Assembly (NCBI GenBank): GCA_937864255.1
Contig: CALMIT010000029.1
Coordinates: 1-9,371, forward strand
Direction of reading: 5' to 3'
DNA length: 9,371 nt
From: an uncultured Saprospiraceae bacterium
Lineage (GTDB): Bacteria; Bacteroidota; Bacteroidia; Chitinophagales; Saprospiraceae
The notes under the pieces are model-generated. The model ran no database searches. It was not told the DNA's origin and saw nothing but the letters and a program-made list of their open reading frames with translations. Position 1 is the first letter of the stretch; every line of letters starts with the position of its first letter. Shown piece after piece: positions 1-5,891 of the stretch. The position numbers were made by a program, and so were the translations under genes.

Positions 1-276
1 TTTTTGGGTCCCGCGGATGGGGTGGGCGACGTGATGGGCGATTGGCAAACCCGCCGCGCCATCATCATGGGCATGGGCGCCGAAGGACATTACCAGAAAA
101 TCACCGCCCGCGTGCCGCTGGCAGAATTGTATCAATACTCTTCTACCCTGCGCTCGCTGACTCAGGGCCGCGCCAAATTTTCCAGAAAATTTATTGAATA
201 CGCACAGGTGCCGGCCGACATTCAGCAAAAACTAATCGCCGAGCATCAGGCAGAATTGCAGGAAGAGCATCACTGA
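1..276 (+). CDS. fusA: Elongation factor G (paralogue type), C-terminal end only
   Basis: This is the last 91 codons of a translation elongation factor G, the ribosomal translocase GTPase; the start lies outside the window. The visible part covers the end of domain IV and domain V. It reads GDVMGDWQTRR, then GMGAEGHYQKITARVPLAE, YSSTLRSLTQGRAKFS and a YAQVP tail, which is the EF-G pattern of D-V-x-G-D, R-R, a-x-V-P-L-A-E and L-R-s-x-T-Q-G-R. The QQKLIAEHQ tail resembles the second EF-G paralogue common in Bacteroidota, which may act in ribosome recycling or stress rather than as the main translocase. That paralogue assignment is inferred, because the GTPase domain is not visible. An intrinsic terminator follows, so this is the last gene of its transcript. 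Confidence 0.9.
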   Translation, partial: FLGPADGVGDVMGDWQTRRAIIMGMGAEGHYQKITARVPLAELYQYSSTLRSLTQGRAKFSRKFIEYAQVPADIQQKLIAEHQAELQEEHH

Positions 277-297
277 TAAATGTTTTGATGCAAAAAC

Positions 298-336
298 AAG
301 GCGGCTGCTCTTCGGGCAACCGCCTTTTGTTTTTTT
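298..336 (+). terminator. Rho-independent terminator after the EF-G gene
   Basis: A 7-bp stem AAGGCGG / CCGCCTT (298-304 with 320-326) has an inner TGC/GCA extension. It is followed by a T-rich tract running to 336, interrupted by one G at 329. It begins 22 bases after the EF-G stop codon, the right place to end that transcript. Confidence 0.85.
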
Positions 337-424
337 AAAAGTGTTTTTTTCATTGAAAGATTATGATGAAATTTGGAGATAGATTTACAAAGTGGGATAA
401 CATTCAGGTAAAAACTTTGATGCA

Positions 425-745
425 ATGGAATTAATAGATAAATACAGGGAAGAGTTAAATAAAGTTTGTTCTGCTTTCAAGGTGGATGAACTTTATGTAT
501 TTGGTTCAATTCTAACTAAAAAATTTAGTGCCCGAAGTGATATTGATTTCATTGTTTCGATACAGTCGAATGACCCGATAGAATATGCCGAGAATTACTT
601 TGATTTGAAATTTGAACTGGAAAAACTTTTTAAGCGAAAAGTAGATTTGCTGGAACAAAAAGCGCTAACAAACAAGACCTTTGAAAATCTGGTCAATCAG
701 AAAAAAATACTCGTTTATGCAAGACGAAATCAAAGTGTGGCTTGA
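425..745 (+). CDS. mntA: MntA-type minimal nucleotidyltransferase, antitoxin of a HepT/MntA pair
   Basis: A 106-residue stand-alone nucleotidyltransferase-fold protein. The catalytic signature GSX10DXD is intact: G27-S28, ten residues, D39-I-D41, in the context YVFGS and SDIDFIV. A helical segment rich in E, K and L follows, as in other minimal nucleotidyltransferases. In characterised HepT/MntA systems the antitoxin inactivates the HepT RNase by adding AMP to a tyrosine in the toxin's RX4HXY motif. The downstream hepT-like gene overlaps it by 29 bases (717-745), the usual tight operon arrangement. Here that toxin is truncated, so this antitoxin may now be an orphan. The start is the first ATG of the frame; ATG 420 upstream is in another frame and hits a stop at once. 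The AT-rich composition differs from the EF-G gene and suggests acquired DNA. Confidence 0.88.
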   Translation: MELIDKYREELNKVCSAFKVDELYVFGSILTKKFSARSDIDFIVSIQSNDPIEYAENYFDLKFELEKLFKRKVDLLEQKALTNKTFENLVNQKKILVYARRNQSVA

Positions 746-992
746 AGATATTGAAAAAGCAATCGCCGAAATCAATGAATTCCTTCCTCAGCCGAGAAAT
801 TTTCTTGAATTTGAAAAGGATGTAAAAACAAGACGGGCGGTTGAGCGAAATATTGAAATAATAGGAGAAGCTATGAGCCGAATTTTGGATCTCCAACCCG
901 AAATTCAAATAAGCAACTCGAGAAAAATAGTAGTTCCAGCCAACCAAGAAAAAAGAAAAAAATGGAGTTACACGAAATGGTGGAAAAGATAG
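717..992 (+). pseudogene. hepT: HepT-type toxin (HEPN RNase), C-terminally truncated
   Basis: The ATG at 717 gives MQDEIKVWLEDIEKAI, followed by RRAVERNIEIIGEAMSRI, the characteristic N-terminal and central helices of HepT/DUF86 HEPN toxins. Recognisable sequence ends at ISNSRKIV, near base 932. In intact family members the R-N-x-x-x-H-x-Y catalytic motif comes next (GxRNxxxHGY) and then about 30-40 more residues. Here the frame runs into about 20 unrelated residues rich in K, R and W and stops at 992, so the catalytic motif is absent. The frame overlaps the start of the DUF7660-like gene at 962. I infer that DNA carrying the next two genes inserted into hepT near base 930 and removed or displaced its 3' end. 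No continuation of HepT was found downstream in the window. Confidence 0.8.
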
Positions 993-1237
993 AAACGAAA
1001 GAAGATTTCATCGAATTCGCAAGAAAATTAAGAGATGATAAAATCGACGAAGATGAAAAAGAGAAATCAAATCCAAGTTCGCCTTATGGACAAAGAAAAA
1101 ACGGTTGGGAAAATAATTCTATCCCAGATTTTTTAGATTCGATGATAGCTTTTGGGGAAGATAGCGATTCAATAAACCAAAAAGCGAATTGGAAAGATTT
1201 TGCTCTCCTTTTATTCGCTGGTAAATTTTACGAATAA
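962..1237 (+). CDS. DUF7660-like small protein of unknown function
   Basis: A 91-residue acidic protein without a signal peptide or membrane segment. It has an N-terminal helix, a charged linker (DDKIDEDEKEKS), and then the motif pattern that recalls DUF7660: GWENNSIPDFLDSM (W49-E50-N51) and a C-terminal NWKDFALLLFAGKFYE (W77, D79-F80). The function of this family is not established to my knowledge. It begins inside the frame of the truncated hepT and is followed after only 3 bases by the zinc-ribbon gene, so the two are almost certainly co-transcribed. The family assignment rests on remembered motif layout, not on a search. The AT-rich composition resembles the preceding toxin-antitoxin pair. 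Confidence 0.65.
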   Translation: MELHEMVEKIETKEDFIEFARKLRDDKIDEDEKEKSNPSSPYGQRKNGWENNSIPDFLDSMIAFGEDSDSINQKANWKDFALLLFAGKFYE

Positions 1238-1240
1238 GAA

Positions 1241-1660
1241 ATGGAAATAAAGTGGTGTTGGCGATGTCAAATGGAAATTCCAATGTTGGATAAAGAAGAA
1301 TTTCGACTATGCAGAGAAGCAATCAAAGGAGGAAAGAAATTAGTTGAAGAACAAAGAAAGAATAGAAATATCGAAAATTATGAATGGCTTGGAGAGATTC
1401 CAAAACCATACGAAAGATTGAGATATTTCATTGACATGTACCGATTGATAACGGGGTTTGAAGAGACAAATCCTAATGCGATTTGGCATCATGTGATAGA
1501 TGAATACGGAGAAGATTGTCCAAATTGCAAAAAGCCATTGCGGACAAAGAAAGCAAGATATTGTGTTGCTTGCGGATTCGGGAAAGAAGATTTTACAAGT
1601 GCAGATACGAAACCATTGGTGGAGAGGCGACCTGAATTATTTATAAGAAAAAATGAATAA
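1241..1660 (+). CDS. Cysteine-pair (zinc-ribbon) protein of unknown function
   Basis: A 139-residue soluble protein with three Cys pairs: C6-x2-C9 (WCWRCQ) at the N-terminus, and C93-x2-C96 (CPNCKKPL) plus C108-x2-C111 (YCVACG) near the C-terminus. The last two pairs together look like a rubredoxin/zinc-ribbon knuckle. Between the termini lie a helical stretch and the segment ETNPNAIWHHVIDEYGE. Proteins of this layout (N-terminal WCWRC, central NPNAI-HH, C-terminal CP-C-KPL-T / C-aCG) recur in bacterial genomes as short hypothetical proteins. I cannot name a demonstrated function; a role as an accessory or immunity-type gene is conceivable from context only. It starts 3 bases after the DUF7660-like stop codon. 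Confidence 0.7.
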   Translation: MEIKWCWRCQMEIPMLDKEEFRLCREAIKGGKKLVEEQRKNRNIENYEWLGEIPKPYERLRYFIDMYRLITGFEETNPNAIWHHVIDEYGEDCPNCKKPLRTKKARYCVACGFGKEDFTSADTKPLVERRPELFIRKNE

Positions 1661-1714
1661 AAAAGAAGGCTGGCTGGAACAATGCATCCAATCAATTAGC
1701 CAAACCACAAGCAA

Positions 1715-2789
1715 ATGTTCGGAAATCTATTCTTTGGGCTGACAGCCCTGGTTTATTTCGCCCTAATCATTTTCAATCTCACAAAAGTTACCGCCACGGG
1801 TGAGCGGCTCGTCGGCTGGGGTATGCTTGCTTTTGTTTTGATAGCGGCATACATCATTTCGAGTTTACTGCTTACGATAAGCCTCGCATCAAAGGGCGCT
1901 TTTAACTGGATTTCCGATTCCCTGCTTTTGCGAAATAGTGCGGTGGCTGTACTTTGGTTGGGTCTGGTGGCGGGCGTCGTTTTTTGCACGTCTATTAAAG
2001 CAGATTTTAGTTCTGCCACGCCGGTGACGGGTCCCATGGGTTGGTTGAATTTACCGATTTATTATGGCGGCATCTGGCTGCCTTTATTGATGCTCGTGCC
2101 TTACGCCATTTTGCTAAGTCCCGGGTGGCGCGAGACGCTGTCTCCCAATCTCTACAAAATTCCTTTAATAATTGGCTGTACGATTGGGTTGGTACTCATT
2201 GCCATACCCAAAATAATCAGTATGAAGCAAAGCATGAAAGCCATAAAAGAGAGCGACGGCGGTGATTGGGCTTTTAATACTTCCATGCGCAACATCAACA
2301 ACTACCAGGAGCCGACGATACGCGGGCTGCTGAGTTATACGCACCGGGAACAGGATGAGCGGCTGCGCGCGGCAGCTTTGGCGAAAATAAAATCTTACGA
2401 AAATTGGGAAACTGAGTTGATAAGCATTTTGAATCAAAAAGAACTCAGCGATATATATTGCGTTTTTGGACGGCAATAAAATCGAACATCCCGACAGCTT
2501 CATCCAGCCAATCAAAAATAGCCTCGCAGTGTTAGTTCCCGAAGTGCAAAAATCGCTGAAAGACCCCGCCAGCCTCACGCTGGGCTACGTAAATATTGAA
2601 GCTCTGTGCTGTGTTTTGGACGGACAATTTAAATACAGCGCTGCCCTGTTTCGTCCGGACATGAGCAAGTTGCAGGAAGTGCTGGCATTCAATCCGCCTG
2701 CGCGCACAAGTAAGCAAAACAAACAGTGGTTTGATGAGACGCTCAGCTCCTATCGCGCCGCTATAAACAACTGGCTGGATTCAAATTGA
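1715..2789 (+). pseudogene. Membrane protein of unknown function, split by a one-base frameshift
   Basis: Two overlapping frames (1715-2479 and the frame that closes at 2789) read as one protein of about 357 residues if one T is removed from the T5 run at 2463-2467. The N-terminal part has about five hydrophobic segments (roughly residues 1-22, 35-57, 73-92, 115-135 and 149-169). A soluble part follows with a possible HEAT-like helix pair (EQDERLRAAALAKI). The frameshift is supported inside the gene: removing one T gives YCVLDGNK, which mirrors CCVLDGQF about 50 residues later, and the matching DNA at 2610-2623 has four Ts where 2459-2473 has five. I do not recognise the family. The stop overlaps the next start (TTGA), so the two genes form an operon. 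It may be a true pseudogene, a programmed or phase-variable frameshift, or a sequencing error. Confidence 0.7.
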
Positions 2790-3274
2790 CCAATGAAAAA
2801 TTTAAAGCCGTGACTTTTTATTTTGAAAAAATAAAGGTGGAATTAATCGAGATGCCGCACGGACTTCGATTGACAGCATTGGACCTTGAACTGCCCCTGC
2901 CGGGCCAATCCATCGAAGAAACAAAAGATACGCTCGGCAAAAATTTTGAAATTGTAAAAGAAAAGTTTCAACCGGCGGCTTCATTTATAATGACTGCGGA
3001 GGAGTTGGACGAAATTTGCCTGCGCGTGGCGCTGCATTATTTTTATCTGTACAATTCGTGGCGCAGCGTGTCTGAAAAAGAAAAAAACCGCAGCCTGGCT
3101 TTTCTGCAAAAAGACTTTAGTCACCCAAACACCCGGGACAAAGTCATTCAGTTTTTTAAGCGTACATATCCGAATGATTATGCCGCCAAATCTGCCGCCC
3201 TGCTCGGCATGAAAACAGATGAATTATTAAAATACGAGACCGATAATCGCGATTTTTATAACGCATTCAGATAG
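2786..3274 (+). CDS. Hypothetical soluble protein
   Basis: A 162-residue protein that I do not recognise. It has no signal peptide, membrane span or cysteine-rich motif. The N-terminal third looks like beta strands (FKAVTFYFEKIKVELIEM, LRLTALDLELPLPG). The rest is mostly helical, with aromatic residues clustered in ALHYFYLYNSW and a basic stretch near FFKRTYP. The chosen start is TTG at 2786, which overlaps the stop of the membrane protein by four bases (TTGA) and so suggests translational coupling. GTG at 2810 is the alternative; the nearby ATG at 2793 is in another frame. It is probably co-transcribed with the upstream membrane protein and may work with it, but the sequence does not show how. 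Confidence 0.7.
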   Translation: MTNEKFKAVTFYFEKIKVELIEMPHGLRLTALDLELPLPGQSIEETKDTLGKNFEIVKEKFQPAASFIMTAEELDEICLRVALHYFYLYNSWRSVSEKEKNRSLAFLQKDFSHPNTRDKVIQFFKRTYPNDYAAKSAALLGMKTDELLKYETDNRDFYNAFR

Positions 3275-3336
3275 CACGCACAGCTTCGGCAGGGTGGCTG
3301 ACGAGATAAGAATCTGTAAACCAAAAAAATAAAACA

Positions 3337-3663
3337 ATGGCTTCTGAGCAGAAATTTGTTGATTACGTCGTTGGGCAAATAGAAAATGCCGGGGAAATAA
3401 GGGCTAAAAAGATGTTTGGAGAGTACGGAATATACGCCGATGAAAAAATTTTCGGATTGATCTGCGACAATAAATTATTCATCAAACCGACAAACGCCGG
3501 ACGGGAATTCATCGGCGAGGTAACGGAAGCGCCGCCATACCCGGGCGCAAAACCAAGCTTCCTCATCGAAGACAAAATCGAAGACAGCAAATGGCTGAGC
3601 GAATTGGTCAGGATTTCGGTTAATGAATTGCCGATGCCAAAGCCAAAAAAGAAGAAAAAATAG
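3337..3663 (+). CDS. TfoX N-terminal-domain protein
   Basis: A 108-residue protein consisting of a single TfoX/Sxy N-terminal domain. It begins with FVDYVVGQI, then has the family hallmark KKMFGEYGIYADEKIFGLI, followed by LFIKPTNAG and the PPYPGAKPSFLIED segment typical of the fold. It ends in a lysine-rich tail (PKPKKKKK) right after SVNELPMP. Gammaproteobacterial TfoX/Sxy proteins regulate competence, but they also carry a C-terminal domain that is absent here. Short single-domain homologues are widespread and mostly uncharacterised, so a competence role should not be assumed. The ATG at 3337 follows an A-rich leader (AAAAAAATAAAACA). It stands alone, 62 bases after the previous gene. Confidence 0.85.
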   Translation: MASEQKFVDYVVGQIENAGEIRAKKMFGEYGIYADEKIFGLICDNKLFIKPTNAGREFIGEVTEAPPYPGAKPSFLIEDKIEDSKWLSELVRISVNELPMPKPKKKKK

Positions 3664-3720
3664 CATTGGAGATTCGGAACTTGGTGTTCGGTGTTGGCTG
3701 TTTGGGGGAAAGGTGGGGAG
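3664..3720 (+). repeat. G/T-rich degenerate repeat directly after tfoX
   Basis: Starting right after the tfoX stop, the + strand is strongly G/T-rich, with repeated TTGG / TTCGG steps (TTCGG, CTTGGTG, TTCGGTG, TTGGCTG, TTTGGGGG) and then AAAGGTGGGGAGG. An imperfect relative lies directly after the glgB stop on the other strand (6836-6911). Both end in a GGAGGT / TTA..AGAT-like segment, so they look like diverged copies of one intergenic family placed in opposite orientation around the R-M island. The function is unknown. The clustered G-tracts might also form a weak two-layer G-quadruplex in the RNA or DNA. Confidence 0.5.
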
Positions 3721-3848
3721 GTTACAGATAAAGTATAAAGATCATAAATTGCGTTAATCTGGTAGTTAGCTGCAACTTCTGACGAGCGACGGTGCTATTA
3801 TTGGGCTGACTGAAAAAACATAGACAACCCAACCACATTGCGGCAATT

Positions 3849-3882
3849 TTGCCAACGCACCTCAACCATTTGATTAACTTTG
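3849..3882 (+). promoter_or_regulatory. Candidate Bacteroidota-type promoter for vsr
   Basis: TTG at 3849-3851 and TAACTTTG at 3875-3882 fit the Bacteroidota sigma-ABfr consensus (TTG about 17-23 bases before TAnnTTTG). The spacing here is 23, at the long end. The -7 box ends only four bases before the vsr ATG at 3887, so the transcript would have almost no leader. This agrees with the lack of any Shine-Dalgarno sequence before vsr. Confidence 0.5.
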
Positions 3883-3886
3883 CGAA

Positions 3887-4294
3887 ATGGATATTTTGAC
3901 GAAAGAACAAAGACGGAAAAATATGCAAGCTATAAGGAGCAAAGCGACAAAGGACGAAGTTCTTTTGGCGAAAACTCTTTGGCAGCGTGGACACCGCTAC
4001 CGCAAGAACGACAAAACTGTTTTTGGCAAACCAGACCTGACTTTCAAGCGACACAAACTTGCCATTTTTGTTGACAGTGAATACTTTCACGGGAAGGATT
4101 GGCAGACCGAAAAACACCGCATCCAGACAAACCGTGATTTTTGGTGGATGAAGATTGAGGGTAATATGAAGCGGGACAAACAGGTGAACGAAGAGCTTCT
4201 TAAAACAGGGTGGAAAGTTTTACGGTTTTGGAGCAAAGAAGTACGAAAAAATTTAGCATCTTGCATAGATAAAATTGAAGAAAACTTAATATAG
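3887..4294 (+). CDS. vsr: Very short patch repair endonuclease (Vsr)
   Basis: A 135-residue Vsr-family endonuclease, which nicks next to T:G mismatches formed when 5-methylcytosine deaminates. The family landmarks are present in order: RRKNMQAIRSKATKDE (N-terminal helix), FGKPDLTF with the metal-binding Asp D50 (equivalent to D51 of E. coli Vsr), IFVDSEYFHG (H68), TNRDFWWMKIEGNMKRD, and LLKTGWKVLRFW. The cysteines that hold the structural zinc in E. coli Vsr are absent; the only Cys is C126. This is therefore a variant without that site, as in some distant homologues. It is followed after 3 bases by a C5-cytosine methyltransferase, the partner expected for Vsr. The length is close to the family norm, the frame is intact and no internal stop is seen. 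Activity is only useful while the methyltransferase works, and that gene is broken here. Confidence 0.9.
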   Translation: MDILTKEQRRKNMQAIRSKATKDEVLLAKTLWQRGHRYRKNDKTVFGKPDLTFKRHKLAIFVDSEYFHGKDWQTEKHRIQTNRDFWWMKIEGNMKRDKQVNEELLKTGWKVLRFWSKEVRKNLASCIDKIEENLI

Positions 4295-4297
4295 CGG

Positions 4298-4847
4298 ATG
4301 GCGACTTACAGCAACATAAAAGAGAAGCTCAAAATCAATGTGGACAAGCACTTAAATGACGGCTTTGCCCACCTGACACATTATTGGCAGAACCATAAAA
4401 ATGGGGTTTCTCAATATTTCAAGCCGTCTGCAAAAGAATATTTAAAGGAGGAAATTTTATCTATTGCTGAAGAACCTGAACAGCTATACATCCCACTAAA
4501 ATTTGACGTTCCTTTTCCGCCAAAAGCAAATCCTAAGTTCAAATTTATTGATCTTTTTGCAGGTATTGGAGGGATAAGATTGGCATACCAAAACTTAGGC
4601 GGCAAATGCGTTTTCACAAGCGAGTGGGACAACTTTGCAAAGAAAACTTATGAAGCCAATTTTGGCAAGTTCCGTTTGGCGACATTACAAAAATTAACGA
4701 AAAAGCAATTCCCGACCACGATGTATTATTGGCAGGTTTTCCGTGTCAGCCGTTTTCAATAGCGGGCGTTTCAAAGAAAAACGCATTGGGAAGAAAACAC
4801 GGTTTTTTGGATGAAACACAGGGAACATTATTTTTTAATTTTTATTT
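4298..4847 (+). pseudogene. C5-cytosine DNA methyltransferase, frameshifted and truncated
   Basis: The N-terminal half of a Dcm-type 5-methylcytosine methyltransferase. After an approximately 80-residue N-terminal region comes motif I (FIDLFAGIGGIRLAY, residues 83-97; SAM binding) and motif II (SEWD, to D111). The frame then shifts near 4672: the +2 frame gives nonsense, while the +1 frame continues with motif III (FGDITKINEKAIPDHD) and motif IV (LAGFPCQPFSIAG), with the catalytic Cys at codon 4744-4746. The best explanation is loss of one C from an ancestral CCC (K-F-P-F-G-D), leaving CC at 4672-4673. Sequence resembling the family ends around DETQGTLFF, just before the repeat at 4848. Motifs VI-X and the target-recognition domain are therefore missing. 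It cannot be a working methyltransferase as it stands. It is in an operon with vsr. Confidence 0.88.
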
Positions 4848-4931
4848 GGGCGTTCCCCTTCGGTGCGGGCTTTTCGCTGCAATCTTTTTGCCCTGTAGGA
4901 CAAAAAAGATTTCCGCTTCAATCCCTAACAC
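4848..4931 (+). repeat. Left copy of a Bacteroidota-type intergenic repeat
   Basis: An 84-base element beginning GGGCGTTCCCC and ending CGCTTCAATCCCTAACAC. Its ends match the reverse complement of the right copy: GGGCGTKCCCCTWCGG and CGGGCTWTC at one end, TTCCGCTTYWATCCCT at the other. The middle contains its own hairpin, AATCTTTTTG (4881-4890) pairing with CAAAAAAGAT (4901-4910) around CCCTGTAGGA. Repeats with this style of C-rich GGGCGTGCCCC...GGGCT..CCGCT...ATCCCT sequence are, to my recollection, widespread in Bacteroidota genomes. I know of no established function for them. Confidence 0.75.
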
Positions 4932-4949
4932 ATTAAAACGAGCTGCATA

Positions 4950-5120
4950 ATGGAAGAATTAGAAATATTTTTAAGTTCGGACCAGCCAACCACTTGCCCA
5001 AAATGTGGAAACCGAACCGAAATAATTAGTGATTCTGAGACTTCTCAACAACATAGGTGCCTTTCAGAAACGTGTAGCTTTGAGTTCATCTTAGAATTTG
5101 ACAATGAAAATGAAGTATGA
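4950..5120 (+). CDS. Small zinc-ribbon protein overlapping the HNH gene
   Basis: A 56-residue ORF beginning MEELEIFLSSDQPTTC. It carries one clear CPKCG knuckle (residues 16-20) and a second Cys pair spaced by four (RCLSETC), giving C-x2-C...C-x4-C, a plausible single zinc site. The C-terminus is acidic (FEFILEFDNENEV). The stop codon overlaps the start of the HNH gene (ATGA, 5117-5120), indicating translational coupling. It follows the left repeat by only 18 bases, and no Shine-Dalgarno or promoter is evident there. I recall similar tiny zinc-ribbon ORFs beside HNH nucleases of this type, but cannot confirm that here. Its role may be DNA binding or modulation of the nuclease; this is inference. 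Confidence 0.65.
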   Translation: MEELEIFLSSDQPTTCPKCGNRTEIISDSETSQQHRCLSETCSFEFILEFDNENEV

Positions 5121-5887
5121 AACAAGGTCAACGACTATGGACGAGAGATGAATTGATATTGGCAATTAACTTGTATTGCAAGTTGCCGTTCGGTCGTTTG
5201 CATCGTTTAAATCCTGAAGTAATCAATCTTTCTAACCTAATAAATCGTACCCCAAGTTCAGTCGCTTTAAAATTGGTAAACTTCGCAAGCCTTGACCCAA
5301 GCCTGAAAGCAAGAGGAATAAAAGGGGCTCCCAATGCAAGCAAATTGGACAACGAAATTTGGAATGAGTTTTTTAATCATTGGGATATTCTCCCCTATGA
5401 AAGTGAAAAACTATTAGCCAAAGTTGAACATACAACTGTTGAACAATTAAATCATATTCCAGAAGAAGATTTGCCAAAAGAGGGTAAGGTAAGAGAACAA
5501 ATAGTAAAGGTCAGAGTTAATCAATCCTTTTTCAGGAGTTCAATTTTGGCGGCATACAACAATACTTGTTGTATTACAGGAATAAATCAGACAGAATTTT
5601 TGATTGCGGGACATATTCGTCCGTGGGGAATTGATGAGAAAAATAGATTAAATCCAAGAAACGGAATTGCAATAAATGCACTTCACGATAGAGCATTTGA
5701 AGCAGGCTATATGACAATTACACCTGAATACACAGTCAAAATTTCACCGTATATTTTAAAACAAAAAGGACAGCAATCATTCGATTTCTTTGGGAAATTT
5801 GAAAATCAAAAAATCATTCTTCCCTCAAGATTTTTACCTGATGTTGAATTTTTGAAATATCATAATGAAGAACGTTTCAGAAGTTAG
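5117..5887 (+). CDS. HNH endonuclease (HNH_2 type), putative restriction enzyme
   Basis: A 256-residue protein. The N-terminal part (about 1-125) includes a helical domain starting LWTRDELILAINLYCKLPFG, followed by RTPSSVALKLVNFASLDP, a layout typical of these nucleases and presumably involved in DNA recognition. The HNH nuclease domain spans about 130-215: VRVNQSFFRSSILAAYN, CCITGINQTEFLIAGHIRPW, then NRLNPRNGIAINALHDRAFE. The catalytic triad is H166 (AGHI), N182 (PRNG) and H190 (LHDRAF). This domain combination matches stand-alone predicted restriction endonucleases (COG3440/HNH_2-like). No methyltransferase accompanies it inside the cassette, so it either cuts modified DNA or relies on another modification, or is not a classical restriction enzyme. 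The gene is intact, unlike the R-M genes on both sides. Confidence 0.88.
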   Translation: MKQGQRLWTRDELILAINLYCKLPFGRLHRLNPEVINLSNLINRTPSSVALKLVNFASLDPSLKARGIKGAPNASKLDNEIWNEFFNHWDILPYESEKLLAKVEHTTVEQLNHIPEEDLPKEGKVREQIVKVRVNQSFFRSSILAAYNNTCCITGINQTEFLIAGHIRPWGIDEKNRLNPRNGIAINALHDRAFEAGYMTITPEYTVKISPYILKQKGQQSFDFFGKFENQKIILPSRFLPDVEFLKYHNEERFRS

Positions 5888-5891
5888 GTTT

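Noticed and set aside
1653..1742. Small ORF beginning MNKKEGWLEQC between the zinc-ribbon gene and the membrane protein
   Set aside because: 29 codons, overlapping genes on both sides, without conserved features; not enough to support a gene.
2165..2578. Minus-strand frame of 137 codons opposite the membrane protein
   Set aside because: Antisense to a coherent coding frame, with no family features.
3337..3663. Calling the TfoX-domain protein a competence regulator
   Set aside because: Only the N-terminal domain is present and no competence genes are nearby, so the function was left open.
3722..4117. Minus-strand frame of 131 codons across the vsr upstream region
   Set aside because: It overlaps vsr antisense and its product has no recognisable motif; the vsr reading is far stronger.
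4445..4453. AAGGAGGAA inside the methyltransferase as a ribosome binding site for an internal start
   Set aside because: No start codon at a suitable distance opens a sensible frame; it encodes part of the N-terminal region.
4729..4950. A separate small gene starting at TTG 4729
   Set aside because: It contains methyltransferase motif IV (FPCQPFS) and is the frameshifted continuation of the gene starting at 4298; its last third is translated repeat DNA.
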